DNA of 37,913 bases from Candidatus Limivicinus sp. GTDB taxonomy: Bacteria; Bacillota; Clostridia; Oscillospirales; Oscillospiraceae. The position numbers and the translations under genes were made by a program. The stretch spans positions 1-37,913 of the forward strand of contig JARHZW010000042.1 in assembly GCA_029264685.1 (NCBI GenBank). The letters are read 5' to 3'. The first letter of the stretch is position 1. Every line of letters begins with the position of its first letter. A model generated the notes under the pieces. That model saw only the letters and a list, made by a program, of their open reading frames with translations. It did not search any database and had not been told where the DNA came from. This document shows positions 1 through 7,754 of this stretch, one piece after another.

Positions 1-326
1 TTTTTCATATCAGGATGTCCCTGAAGTATGGAGTCTTCCTTCCTTAACGTATGTAAGTTTTTTTCAGGAAAGTATTTAAGGTCTCCAAGTGCAGCATACT
101 GTATAGGGCACGCATGACCTTTTGAAAGAACAAATCTATCCCTATCTTCCCACTTTGGTTCCTCAGGTCTTATATTCATTTCTGAAAAATACAATGCTGT
201 TACTATTTCAGCTGCGGAAAAAGCTCCGCCAGGGTGGCCAGACTGTGCTTCATAAATCATTGTGAGCGCAGTTTTTCTCAACTCATTTGCTTTTTTCTTT
301 AAGAGCTCAATTTTATTATCAGTCAA
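1..326 (-). CDS. Transketolase, N-terminal subunit (partial)
   Basis: This is the first ~108 codons of a gene that runs off the left edge. The translation begins LTDNKIELLKKKANELRKT and contains QSGHPGGAFSAAE and DRFVLSKGHACP, which are the thiamine-diphosphate-binding and substrate-binding signatures of transketolase. Clostridia often encode transketolase as two genes; this start resembles the N-terminal half (TktN), but the C-terminal half lies outside the window. The enzyme moves two-carbon units between sugar phosphates in the cytosolic pentose phosphate pathway. The start is taken as TTG at 326 because an AAGGAGG ribosome site lies 7 nt upstream and no ATG fits. The gene has its own promoter and a large palindrome upstream, and lies downstream of a GntR-type regulator on the same strand, so local regulation is likely (inference). 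Base composition is AT-rich compared with most of the window. Confidence 0.9.
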   Translation of the reverse strand, partial: MTDNKIELLKKKANELRKTALTMIYEAQSGHPGGAFSAAEIVTALYFSEMNIRPEEPKWEDRDRFVLSKGHACPIQYAALGDLKYFPEKNLHTLRKEDSILQGHPDMK

Positions 327-360
327 CGGTATACCTCCTTAAACATAGGATACGCTGTTA

Positions 361-392
361 AACATCATTGTTCAACGTTGAACAATGATGTT
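361..392. promoter_or_regulatory. Perfect 32-bp palindrome, probable operator of the transketolase gene
   Basis: The half-site AACATCATTGTTCAAC is followed directly by its exact reverse complement. The palindrome starts a few bases downstream of the predicted transcription start of the transketolase gene and ends 34 nt before its TTG start. Its core, TTGTTCAACGTTGAACAA, has the dyad form bound by GntR-family dimers. The GntR regulator encoded next to it is the natural candidate ligand (inference). No T-run follows on either strand, so it is unlikely to be a terminator. Confidence 0.75.
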
Positions 393-403
393 CCTTGACT
401 TGT

Positions 404-432
404 ATATTAGACTCAAACATTCTTATTGTCAA
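404..432 (-). promoter_or_regulatory. Sigma-A promoter of the transketolase gene
   Basis: On the minus strand a perfect -35 box TTGACA (427-432) and a -10 box TAATAT (404-409) are separated by 17 nt. The predicted start point lies just before the 32-bp palindrome, so a bound repressor would block initiation or early elongation. Confidence 0.8.
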
Positions 433-469
433 TTAGTTTTTGGCATATTGCACATATTTTGTATGTAAT

Positions 470-1201
470 TCACAAATCATATGAGTTTTTCCAGTAATAA
501 TAGCTAAAATTCAAGGCGTCATCAAGATTGCTTCCTTCCTTCTGTTCAAGAGCATCCAAATGTACTCTGTGAGCTTTAACAAGATATTCCCGATCATTTT
601 CACTATATATTTTCTTTATCGTCCGATATCTGGATTCGCTAGTTATATTTAGCAAGAACTCATTGAGCATAACCAGCATAGAATTATTGGTTGCTTGGGC
701 CATTAAGCTGTGAAATTCCATATCCAGGCAGGCAATTTGATTAATATCATATTTTTCGGTCATTATGGCTTCTACAAGCTCATAGTATTTTTTTTCCAGC
801 TTTTCCTGATCTTCACTGTTAAGCCCCTGCTGGACTATAAATTTAGAAACCCCGAAATCTATTACCTGACGCAATTCTACAACGTCTTTCGCTGCCTCGC
901 TCTTTCTAAGAAGGATAGAATAGAGCATTGGGTTTAAAACTTGCGGACTGACACCGTCACACACAAACGTACCTTCTGGCCTTCTCACTTCAATAACACC
1001 ATAGGCACGAAGCGTTTGCAAAGCGGATCTCAGTGAATTTCTGCTCACGCCAAACGTCTCAATTAGTTCTAGCTCTGTTGGTAATTTATCACCGGGTTTT
1101 AATTCTCCTGTCATAATTGAGTCTGTAATTTTATTAATTACCTGTTGTACAACCGACTCCCTATTGACCGGCCCTCCCATTCGGTGGACTTTGGTTTTCA
1201 T
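470..1201 (-). CDS. GntR/FadR-family transcriptional regulator
   Basis: This 243-residue protein has the two-domain layout of FadR-type regulators. An N-terminal winged helix (about residues 14-83) contains LKPGDKLPTELELIETFGVS and RNSLRSALQTLRAYGVIEVR, the usual GntR DNA-binding pattern. A helical C-terminal FCD ligand-binding domain follows (about 105-235). Family members act as dimers that bind palindromes and respond to small carboxylic acids or sugar acids. The ATG at 1201 has an AAGGAGAAAGG ribosome site. It lies upstream of a transketolase gene carrying a strong palindrome, and a TRAP solute transporter lies 2 kb to the other side. Control of one or both is a reasonable inference, but the effector cannot be read from sequence. 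The codons are AT-rich like the transketolase gene, unlike the genes to the right of about 1.9 kb. Confidence 0.88.
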   Translation of the reverse strand: MKTKVHRMGGPVNRESVVQQVINKITDSIMTGELKPGDKLPTELELIETFGVSRNSLRSALQTLRAYGVIEVRRPEGTFVCDGVSPQVLNPMLYSILLRKSEAAKDVVELRQVIDFGVSKFIVQQGLNSEDQEKLEKKYYELVEAIMTEKYDINQIACLDMEFHSLMAQATNNSMLVMLNEFLLNITSESRYRTIKKIYSENDREYLVKAHRVHLDALEQKEGSNLDDALNFSYYYWKNSYDL

Positions 1202-1912
1202 TGACCTTTCTCCTTATTCTTCTTTACATATTATGTTTATATTATATTTTCAAAGTATGTACTATCTAAAATTTTCACTCATTGCTATTTCTGTGAAAAC
1301 TGCAAATCATGCAAAAATCAGCCGTACTGCACTTCATATTCACTCGATGCCGCATAAAGCATAAAACAGCCTCAAGTTTTTTCAAGTCTAAACCTGTAAG
1401 TTTTTGTTTCATTCGATAGTAAATAGTAAATTGTATTTCGGTGTACATATGTCAATTCAGACATTTTTCCATACATCCGTCATTCTCATAATACAGTTTG
1501 GGAAAATTCACAAAACTATCTTTAGTCTCTTTTGTACAACATGAAAATGTTTGGCTCCTCAGGTTTTCAAGCACTTTGGGACATATAAATTGAAGCATTA
1601 TTTCTGGTAACGGGGCATTATGAAGTACTATGGTTCTATCCCCTATCTTCATTACCACTCTACATACCATTTTAGCCTGACAATAGCACTGGCGTAGCTG
1701 ATTTTCCGATTTTGGAAATTTCTGAAATACCGTACCACATTTTCACATCTGTGTGACATCCAATTCCGTATATTAGCCATTTAATTATCTCTGGTGTCTC
1801 ATCAGAACTATCCTATAGAAAGGTTAAAACTATACTACCATGTATCTGCATAATGAGCAGCACACTTTTACTTGTTATGGTACGCACAACACACAACTCG
1901 CTGGACCATTTT
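1202..1912. other. 711-bp AT-rich region without a convincing gene
   Basis: No open frame here has both a ribosome site and a recognisable product. The longest candidate is a 72-codon minus-strand frame (1452-1670) encoding a Cys-rich peptide with KIGDRTIVLHN near its start; it has no Shine-Dalgarno sequence and I do not recognise it. The stretch next to 1201 is very AT-rich and presumably holds the promoter of the GntR gene, but no clear box pair was found. The region could be decayed DNA at the junction between the AT-rich left edge and the rest of the window. Confidence 0.5.
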
Positions 1913-2488
1913 TCACAGATGATACGGTTCATTTTCTTTTTTACGCAGCCACTGCCGCAAGCCGAATAAACGGGTACGGCGGCTGCGGAAAATTTTACCG
2001 GTTTTACTCTCAATAAAGCTTTTAAATTCGTTTTTTTCATCGCCAAGCTGAGATTTTGGTATCATATAACCGCCGTATCTGTTTTTAAATATATAGAAAT
2101 TACCTGTATCTTCTCCCAGACCTTCAACCTGAGAATAAGGCAGGGGGTCAAGTTCGGAATTATTCGGCATGGTTATTATTCGCATTTTGTTCTCTTCAAA
2201 GATATATTTTGATGACGGGAATTCTCCTCCGGAGTCGTTAAGCTGCTTAAAGATTTGTCTCGCCGTTCTGTTGGCAGCGGAATACTTCGAGGAAAAAAGA
2301 TAGCTTCCGTAAGCAATAAGCAGCAATCCCCACCACTGAGAAACATTAACGGCCCCCACAGCAAAAAGGACCACTGCGATCACCGTTTTCACGTTGCGGT
2401 CAGCAGTGCAGAATAAGTCATACTGCATATGGGACAGCGCTGTCAGGCTCTCCTCATTGTGCTTTACTGTACATTCAAATTTTTTCAT
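1913..2488 (-). CDS. YcxB-like membrane protein
   Basis: This is a 191-residue protein starting at ATG 2488, which has GGAG 8 nt upstream; an in-frame TTG four codons earlier lacks such a site. The N-terminal ~30 residues are soluble. Residues about 36-68 form two closely spaced membrane segments (AVVLFAVGAVNVSQWWGLLL and a second ending near SYLFS). A C-terminal region with SSKYIFEENKMRI and LDPLPYSQVEGLGED resembles the YcxB-like C-terminal domain, a small PH-like fold of unknown function often found in Firmicute membrane proteins. It ends in a basic stretch. It stands alone, divergent from the TRAP operon, and no terminator is obvious downstream. The function is unknown; family assignment is moderate. 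Confidence 0.65.
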   Translation of the reverse strand: MKKFECTVKHNEESLTALSHMQYDLFCTADRNVKTVIAVVLFAVGAVNVSQWWGLLLIAYGSYLFSSKYSAANRTARQIFKQLNDSGGEFPSSKYIFEENKMRIITMPNNSELDPLPYSQVEGLGEDTGNFYIFKNRYGGYMIPKSQLGDEKNEFKSFIESKTGKIFRSRRTRLFGLRQWLRKKENEPYHL

Positions 2489-2660
2489 ATCAAGCTCCAA
2501 AATTCAGGTTACTTGTAACAATATATCATAACCCTGTTATTCTATCAATATTTAGATGCACATTTTTGTTAATTTCGCACTAATTTATTTGTCAGAACAG
2601 AAACTTCAACAAAAAGTCATGCTTTAAATTATGTAATACTTCCAAAAAGAAAGGTAGATA

Positions 2661-2688
2661 TTGACAAATATACATTTGGATATATAAT
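2661..2688 (+). promoter_or_regulatory. Sigma-A promoter of the TRAP operon
   Basis: TTGACA (2661-2666) and TATAAT (2683-2688) are separated by 16 nt. A near-perfect dyad TTAGTTAACAAA (2694-2705) sits at the predicted start point and could be an operator. Transcription from here gives a leader of about 280 nt before dctP. Confidence 0.75.
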
Positions 2689-2830
2689 TGTACTTAGTTA
2701 ACAAACTGCTCATTATTTTTTTACTGTTTGTACATATTTATGAATTGATATAGGCTTTAGGTTTGAACTGAATCCGAATATCGTTTCGCTCTGTTTAAGT
2801 TTTATTTCCGTCGCATATATGTCTGGATTT

Positions 2831-2870
2831 AATGGAGAATGGATGCTACGCATTTTCTCCATTATTTTTT
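2831..2870 (+). terminator. Terminator-like hairpin in the TRAP operon leader (candidate attenuator)
   Basis: AATGGAGAA (2831-2839) pairs perfectly with TTCTCCATT (2855-2863), followed by ATTTTTT. This intrinsic-terminator shape lies between the promoter and dctP, about 110 nt before the dctP start. A 17-codon open frame (ATG 2819, TAA 2870-2872) runs through it but has no clear ribosome site. The rest of the 2489-2978 interval holds no other gene that I can support. Confidence 0.6.
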
Positions 2871-2978
2871 AACCTCCGGCAGGCGGCGGCATGGCCTTGG
2901 CAGTGTACAAAATGTGTATATCAACAGTCTGAAAAGCTGCAGTGTGTAACAAAAATCTATGTTTTAAGGAGAAATACC

Positions 2979-4076
2979 ATGAAAAAATTTCTTGCAGTAG
3001 TCCTTGCCCTATGTATGGTGTTCGCCCTGTGTGCATGCGGCGGTACAGCATCAAATGACGCCCCTGCCGAAAAACCGGCCGACACTCCTGCCGACGCTCC
3101 TGCCGATGATGCCGGCAAGGCAGCCGATGACGACGATTTTCACATTGAGATCATGTTCTCAAATGTTTTCCAGCCTACAGAGTGGAACTACAAGGCTTCC
3201 GAAAAGCTTGCAGATATGATCACCGAAAAGACTGACGGTCATGTTACCGTTACATATCACGGACAGAATGATCTGGACTGCTATGCCGACTCCGTCACCC
3301 GTGCCGTCAACGGCGAAAACTGGATGGGTCTTGAGGAGCCCTCTCTGTTTGCAGACTATGTGGGTGATGCAGCTATGGTCATTGCTCCCATGCTTTACAG
3401 CACCAACGAAGAGTACAACTACGTCATGGATTCCGAGTTCGTTGCCAATCTCTGTGATCAGCTGGCGGAAATGGGCATACACGTTCTGGATACCCATTAT
3501 TCCTTCGGCTTCCGCTCCGTTGTTACCAACCTTAACGTAACAAAGCCGGAAGATCTCAACGGTCATGTTCTCCGTGCCACCAGCTCCCCTCTGTTCACCA
3601 AGACCCTCGAGGCTATGGGTGCAACTCCCAACCCTATGTCATTTACCGAATGTCTTCAGGCCATCACCTCCGGAGTTGTCGAGGGATTTGAGGGTTCCGT
3701 CTCTACTCTTTCCGGTGCTGCCAAACCCTACGAGCTGGTTAAAAATGTTGCCGAGACAAACCATCTGATCGCCACCCGCTGGCTTTTCATCTCTGAGGAT
3801 TGCTGGCAGTCTATTCCTGAAAAATATCAGGCAATAATCGAAGAGTGCGCTGTTGAATGCGGTTACTGGGAGCAGCAGATGTGTGAAGAGGACGAAGCCG
3901 CTCAGATCGAAATGCTGAAGGAAAACGGTGTTAAATGGAATAAAGTTGATAACGAGGCCTTCCGCAAAGCCTGCGAACCCGTTATTGACTGGATAATAGA
4001 AGAATATGGTTCTTCCAGAGAAGCCTACGACACCCTTACCGGTCTTGTAGCTGAGTTCCGTGCAAATAACAAATAA
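2979..4076 (+). CDS. dctP: TRAP transporter solute-binding protein, DctP family (lipoprotein)
   Basis: This 365-residue extracytoplasmic binding protein captures an organic anion (C4-dicarboxylate, sugar acid or similar) for the membrane subunits encoded next. The start is ATG 2979 with AAGGAG 7 nt upstream; the frame is open further upstream but without a ribosome site. The N-terminus is a lipoprotein signal peptide, MKKFLAVVLALCMVFALCAC, with lipobox LCAC and lipidated Cys20. An Ala/Pro/Asp-rich linker follows to about residue 50. The rest carries DctP-fold signatures: LNVTKPEDLNGHVLRATSS, the AMGATPNPMSFTECLQAITS segment and a run beginning GVVEGFEGS. The substrate cannot be read reliably. 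It is the first gene of dctPQM; a strong stem-loop after it may favour higher expression of the binding protein. Confidence 0.92.
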   Translation: MKKFLAVVLALCMVFALCACGGTASNDAPAEKPADTPADAPADDAGKAADDDDFHIEIMFSNVFQPTEWNYKASEKLADMITEKTDGHVTVTYHGQNDLDCYADSVTRAVNGENWMGLEEPSLFADYVGDAAMVIAPMLYSTNEEYNYVMDSEFVANLCDQLAEMGIHVLDTHYSFGFRSVVTNLNVTKPEDLNGHVLRATSSPLFTKTLEAMGATPNPMSFTECLQAITSGVVEGFEGSVSTLSGAAKPYELVKNVAETNHLIATRWLFISEDCWQSIPEKYQAIIEECAVECGYWEQQMCEEDEAAQIEMLKENGVKWNKVDNEAFRKACEPVIDWIIEEYGSSREAYDTLTGLVAEFRANNK

Positions 4077-4093
4077 TCAGCAACAGTATAACT

Positions 4094-4122
4094 CAGGCTG
4101 CCCGATACACTTGGGCAGCCTG
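4094..4122 (+). repeat. Stem-loop between dctP and dctQ
   Basis: CAGGCTGCCC (4094-4103) pairs perfectly with GGGCAGCCTG (4113-4122) around a 9-nt loop. No T-run follows, so it is more likely a 3'-end stabiliser or partial attenuator that raises binding-protein mRNA over permease mRNA, as seen in many transporter operons. Confidence 0.65.
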
Positions 4123-4177
4123 AAAGGAATTCCCGTATGACATATTCAAGCTCGAGATTTATTATAGGGTATTAAAC

Positions 4178-4723
4178 ATGAAAAAAAATTTATTAAAAAA
4201 AATACTTACCAATCTCGACGCTATCATCACCGCTTCCACTTTGACCGTGTGCGTCATTCTTGTTAATGTAAACGTAATTATGCGTTATGTTGCAAAATCA
4301 CCTATTCAATGGTGTGAAGAGGTCGTTACAAGTCTTTTTGTATGGACCGTCTTTATAGGAAGTGCTTATGCATACCGTAAACACGCACACCTTGGTGTTG
4401 ATATCGTCGTAAACCGCCTTAACGGCAAAGCCAGAACCGTGGTTGAGTGGACAATGAGTATTATTGAACTTGCCGTTCTTATAATGCTTACTATTATCAG
4501 CTCTCAATACGTCTACCATCTCCTCTTTATAAGAGGTCATTTTAAACCCACATTAACGGATCTGCTCCGTATTCCCAAGGCCTATACGGGAATTGCCGTT
4601 CCCATAGGCTTCGGTCTTTCAGCAATTTATTCAATTTATTTCTTCCTGACTGACAGATTTCACATAATCAAGAGAAAAGCTGCCGTCGGAAGCGAACACC
4701 AGGTTGAAGGAGGGAACTTCTGA
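4178..4723 (+). CDS. dctQ: TRAP transporter small permease, DctQ family
   Basis: This 181-residue inner-membrane protein has four predicted membrane segments, at about residues 15-33, 48-65, 88-106 and 132-154, as is standard for DctQ. The stretch MRYVAKSPIQWCEEVVTSLF after the first helix and AYRKHAHLGVD after the second match the conserved DctQ core. DctQ scaffolds the large subunit DctM in ion-gradient-driven uptake of the ligand delivered by DctP. The stop codon overlaps the dctM start (TGATG), indicating translational coupling. The ribosome site before ATG 4178 is weak, which fits lower expression than dctP. Confidence 0.9.
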   Translation: MKKNLLKKILTNLDAIITASTLTVCVILVNVNVIMRYVAKSPIQWCEEVVTSLFVWTVFIGSAYAYRKHAHLGVDIVVNRLNGKARTVVEWTMSIIELAVLIMLTIISSQYVYHLLFIRGHFKPTLTDLLRIPKAYTGIAVPIGFGLSAIYSIYFFLTDRFHIIKRKAAVGSEHQVEGGNF

Positions 4724-6036
4724 TGACATTGACATTTACACAGCTGATTCCCATATTCCTGGTTTTTATACTGTATTTTATGGGACTGCCAATAGTATAT
4801 GCGCTGTTCGGTTCAACATTCTTCTACTTTCTTTTTCTTGACCCTAACACCCAGTGCTGGCTGATTTTGCAGAAAGTTATGAATGCCACCCAGTCGTTTT
4901 CCATGCTGGCAATTCCTTTCTTTATAATGTCCGGCTCCGTCATGAATTTCGGCGGAATATCGGATAAAATGATGGATTTCTGTGAATGTGTCACCGGCCA
5001 TATGCGTGGCGGTCTTGCACAGGTAAATGTGCTGCTCTCCATGCTCATGGGCGGCTGCTCCGGCTCCGCAAATGCCGATTGCGCCATGCAGTCAAAGATG
5101 CTTGTTCCGGAAATGGAGAAAAGAGGCTATTCAAAGGCTTTTTCCGCTGCCATTACCGCCGCTTCATCAGCCGCAACTCCTGTCATTCCGCCGGGCGTTA
5201 ACCTTATTATTTTCTGCCTTATAGCTCAGGCTTCGCTGGGCCGTGTTTTCGCCGCCGGCTATATTCCCGGAATTCTGATGTCCGTGGCTATGATGATAAC
5301 TGTTGCAATCATCGCAAAAAAGAGGAACTATCCCAAAACGAGAGAAAAATTTCCGCCGTTTAGCGTGGTTTTGAAGCAGGCTTTCATATCCTTCTGGGGT
5401 CTTTTCTTCCCCTTTGGAATAATTCTCGGTATGCGTTTCGGCCTGTTCACTCCCTCTGAGGGCGGTGCCGTGGCTGTTTTGTACTGCTTTATCATCGGTC
5501 GATTCGTATACAAGAAGCTTTCTCTTAAAAAGCACCTTGTCCCAATTCTTCTGGACACTATAGCCGGTACATCCAGTGTTGTACTCATCATGGTTTCCGC
5601 AAATGTATTCGGTCAGTACATGACATGGATAAACCTTCCTAAAATTGTTACCACCGCTGTTTTGAGCATTACCAGCAACAAGTATGTGTTCCTGCTGCTG
5701 TGCAACCTTATTCTGCTTATTATGGGTATGTTCCTTGAGGGCGGAGCTGCACTTATGATAATCACCCCCCTGCTTCTGCCTGTTGCAAATCAGCTGGGCA
5801 TAGGTGTTTATCACTTTGGTCTTGTTGCGATAGTAAACATTATGATAGGCGGCATTACGCCTCCATTCGGTTCAATGATGTTTACCACCTGCGGTATAAC
5901 GGGCTGCTCTATAGGTGACTTCCTAAAAGAAGTATGGCCGTTTATTCTGTGTCTGCTTGTGGTTCTTCTCCTGCTGACATTCTGCCCCATACTCATAGAT
6001 ATTGTGCCGAACCTTATCTACGGCGTGGAAGGCTAA
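4723..6036 (+). CDS. dctM: TRAP transporter large permease, DctM family
   Basis: This 437-residue polytopic membrane protein forms the transport channel of the TRAP system. Conserved DctM features are visible: AIPFFIMSGSVMNFGGIS near residue 66, the small-residue-rich LLSMLMGGCSGSANADCAMQ around residue 105, and SSAATPVIPPGVNLIIF around 150. A second half, with FLEGGAALMIITPLLLPVA and a Gly-rich segment GGITPPFGSMMF near residue 380, completes the inverted-repeat architecture. The length is normal for DctM (425-440). The start ATG lies within the dctQ stop region and is preceded by GAAGGAGGG. The operon ends at a strong terminator shared with proS on the other strand. Confidence 0.93.
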   Translation: MTLTFTQLIPIFLVFILYFMGLPIVYALFGSTFFYFLFLDPNTQCWLILQKVMNATQSFSMLAIPFFIMSGSVMNFGGISDKMMDFCECVTGHMRGGLAQVNVLLSMLMGGCSGSANADCAMQSKMLVPEMEKRGYSKAFSAAITAASSAATPVIPPGVNLIIFCLIAQASLGRVFAAGYIPGILMSVAMMITVAIIAKKRNYPKTREKFPPFSVVLKQAFISFWGLFFPFGIILGMRFGLFTPSEGGAVAVLYCFIIGRFVYKKLSLKKHLVPILLDTIAGTSSVVLIMVSANVFGQYMTWINLPKIVTTAVLSITSNKYVFLLLCNLILLIMGMFLEGGAALMIITPLLLPVANQLGIGVYHFGLVAIVNIMIGGITPPFGSMMFTTCGITGCSIGDFLKEVWPFILCLLVVLLLLTFCPILIDIVPNLIYGVEG

Positions 6037-6064
6037 GCAGTCGTACAGCAAAACAACGAAAAAA

Positions 6065-6093
6065 GACTTCAGAAAACTCTGAAGTCTTTTTTT
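6065..6093. terminator. Bidirectional terminator between dctM and proS
   Basis: GACTTCAGA (6065-6073) pairs with TCTGAAGTC (6078-6086) around an AAAC loop. It is flanked by A-rich sequence on the left and seven T on the right, so it can end transcripts arriving from both convergent genes. Confidence 0.9.
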
Positions 6094-6112
6094 GACGTTT
6101 TATTTGACGAAA

Positions 6113-7549
6113 TCAGTAAGCCACGCCCCAGTAAATCATATGCTTTGCAGGCTTTCCGCAGACAGGGCACACATCGCCCAGATTTTCCTGCTTATATGGT
6201 ATGCAGCGAGAGGACATACCTGCCTTCTCCTTCATTGCCAGCTCGCACTCAAGCTCTCCGCACCACATGGTCTTAATGAAGCCGCCGTTTTTCTCCTGAA
6301 GCTCTTTTGCCTCCTCCAGAGAATGGGCAACATAGGTATGGTCATCAAGATTCTTCTTTGCCTTGTTGTAAAGACCCTTCTGAACCTCATCCAGAAGCTG
6401 AGGAACTATCTGGGCAGCCTCTGCGATTTTTACAGAAGTCTTTTCACGGTTGTCACGGCGAACAGCCATAAACTCTCCGTTTTCAATGTCTCTGGGACCG
6501 ATTTCCAGTCTGAGAGGCACGCCCTTCATTTCGTACTGAGCACATTTCCAGCCAAGGCTGTTGTCGCTCAGATCAATCTTTGCTCTTATTCCTGCTGCCT
6601 TCAGAGTCTCGTAAAGAGCTTCTGCGGCCTCAACCACGCCCTCCTTATGCTGTGCAACCGGAACTACCACCACCTGCACAGGAGCAATATGGGGAGGCAG
6701 CACAAGACCGTTGTTGTCTCCGTGGGTCATAATAATACCGCCGATTATACGGGTTGAGAGACCCCATGAGGTCTGGAACGGATATTTCTGCTTGTTATCC
6801 TTATCGGTAAAGGTTATATCGAACTGTCTTGCAAAGCCGTCACCGAAATAGTGGCTTGTTCCGGACTGGAGAGCCTTCTTATCGTGCATCATACACTCGA
6901 TGGTATAGGTGTTCTCAGCGCCGGCAAACTTTTCTTTCTGGGTCTTGACGCCTCTTATAACAGGCATTGCCAGATAGTTTTCACACAGGTCTGCATAAAC
7001 CTCAAGCATATTGAGAGTCTCTTCCTTGGCCTCCTCGGCAGTGGCATGGAGAGTGTGTCCCTCCTGCCAGAGGAATTCCCTTCCACGAAGGAAAGGACGG
7101 GTGGTTTTCTCCCAGCGGAGCACAGAGCACCACTGGTTATATTTCATAGGCAGGTCACGCCAGGAGTGGACAATGTGGCTCCAGTGCTCGCAGAAAAGGG
7201 TCTCAGAAGTGGGACGGATGCACAGTCTTTCGGGAAGCTCCTCACTGCCGCCGACGGTGACCCATGCACACTCAGGAGCAAAGCCCTCCACATGGTCTTT
7301 TTCCTTCTGCAAAAGGCTCTCCGGAATAAGCATAGGCATGGATACGTTCTCATGTCCGTCACGCTTAAACATTTTATCCAGAATTCCCTGAATATTTTCC
7401 CATATAGCGTAGCCGTAGGGGCGCAGAATGTAGCAGCCCTTAACGCCGGAGTAGTCAACAAGCTCCGCCTTTGTGCAGACGTCTGTAAACCACTGAGCAA
7501 AGTCAACCTCCATATCGGTTATCTGCTCAACCTTTTTTTCTTTTGCCAT
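6113..7549 (-). CDS. proS: Prolyl-tRNA synthetase, short (eukaryote/archaea-like) type
   Basis: This 478-residue class II aminoacyl-tRNA synthetase charges tRNA-Pro with proline. It lacks the editing insertion of the ~570-residue bacterial type and ends in the characteristic C-terminal zinc-type domain, with [38 protein letters not shown] and an aromatic C-terminus, so it is the type-3 enzyme. Class II signatures include [35 protein letters not shown] and the late [16 protein letters not shown] motif. The anticodon-binding domain spans about residues 290-400. ATG 7549 is preceded by GAGG 8 nt upstream. A perfect sigma-A promoter lies about 70 nt upstream and the leader is too short for a T-box, so no tRNA-sensing control is visible. 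It is single-gene and convergent with the TRAP operon. Confidence 0.96.
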   Translation of the reverse strand: MAKEKKVEQITDMEVDFAQWFTDVCTKAELVDYSGVKGCYILRPYGYAIWENIQGILDKMFKRDGHENVSMPMLIPESLLQKEKDHVEGFAPECAWVTVGGSEELPERLCIRPTSETLFCEHWSHIVHSWRDLPMKYNQWCSVLRWEKTTRPFLRGREFLWQEGHTLHATAEEAKEETLNMLEVYADLCENYLAMPVIRGVKTQKEKFAGAENTYTIECMMHDKKALQSGTSHYFGDGFARQFDITFTDKDNKQKYPFQTSWGLSTRIIGGIIMTHGDNNGLVLPPHIAPVQVVVVPVAQHKEGVVEAAEALYETLKAAGIRAKIDLSDNSLGWKCAQYEMKGVPLRLEIGPRDIENGEFMAVRRDNREKTSVKIAEAAQIVPQLLDEVQKGLYNKAKKNLDDHTYVAHSLEEAKELQEKNGGFIKTMWCGELECELAMKEKAGMSSRCIPYKQENLGDVCPVCGKPAKHMIYWGVAY

Positions 7550-7617
7550 AATATTACCTCACATTTCGCCAGAGCCCTTGCTCCGTCGTATTTAGCGGCA
7601 ATTTGCCGTAATTCAAT

Positions 7618-7646
7618 ATATTATCGTCACTTTCAGGCCTTGTCAA
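7618..7646 (-). promoter_or_regulatory. Sigma-A promoter of proS
   Basis: On the minus strand TTGACA (7641-7646) and TAATAT (7618-7623) are 17 nt apart, giving a leader of about 60 nt before the proS ATG. Confidence 0.8.
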
Positions 7647-7678
7647 TAGCAAAAAGGGGTATCTGTCAACAAATTATC

Positions 7679-7707
7679 TTGACCTAAGAGCCTTAAAACG
7701 CTATAAT
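7679..7707 (+). promoter_or_regulatory. Sigma-A promoter of the HAAS-type membrane operon
   Basis: TTGACC (7679-7684) and TATAAT (7702-7707) are 17 nt apart and sit about 45 nt before the predicted start codon. The promoter is back-to-back with that of proS. Confidence 0.8.
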
Positions 7708-7754
7708 GCTTGTGATAAGCTGATTTTTGCAAAACTTAATCGGAGGTGACCGAT

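Noticed and set aside
1452..1670. 72-codon minus-strand frame encoding a Cys-rich peptide
   Set aside because: No ribosome site at either possible ATG, no recognised family, and located in gene-poor AT-rich DNA; kept only as a remark in the region entry.
2832..2978. Upstream extension of dctP to an ATG at 2832
   Set aside because: It would place ~49 residues before a clear lipoprotein signal peptide; ATG 2979 has a proper AAGGAG site and the extension overlaps the leader hairpin.
5167..5814. 215-codon frame antisense to dctM
   Set aside because: A shadow of the membrane-protein gene; low-complexity polar composition and no ribosome site.
7550..7617. Possible T-box riboswitch before proS
   Set aside because: The leader from the mapped promoter boxes to the ATG is only about 60 nt, with no T-box sequence and no terminator.
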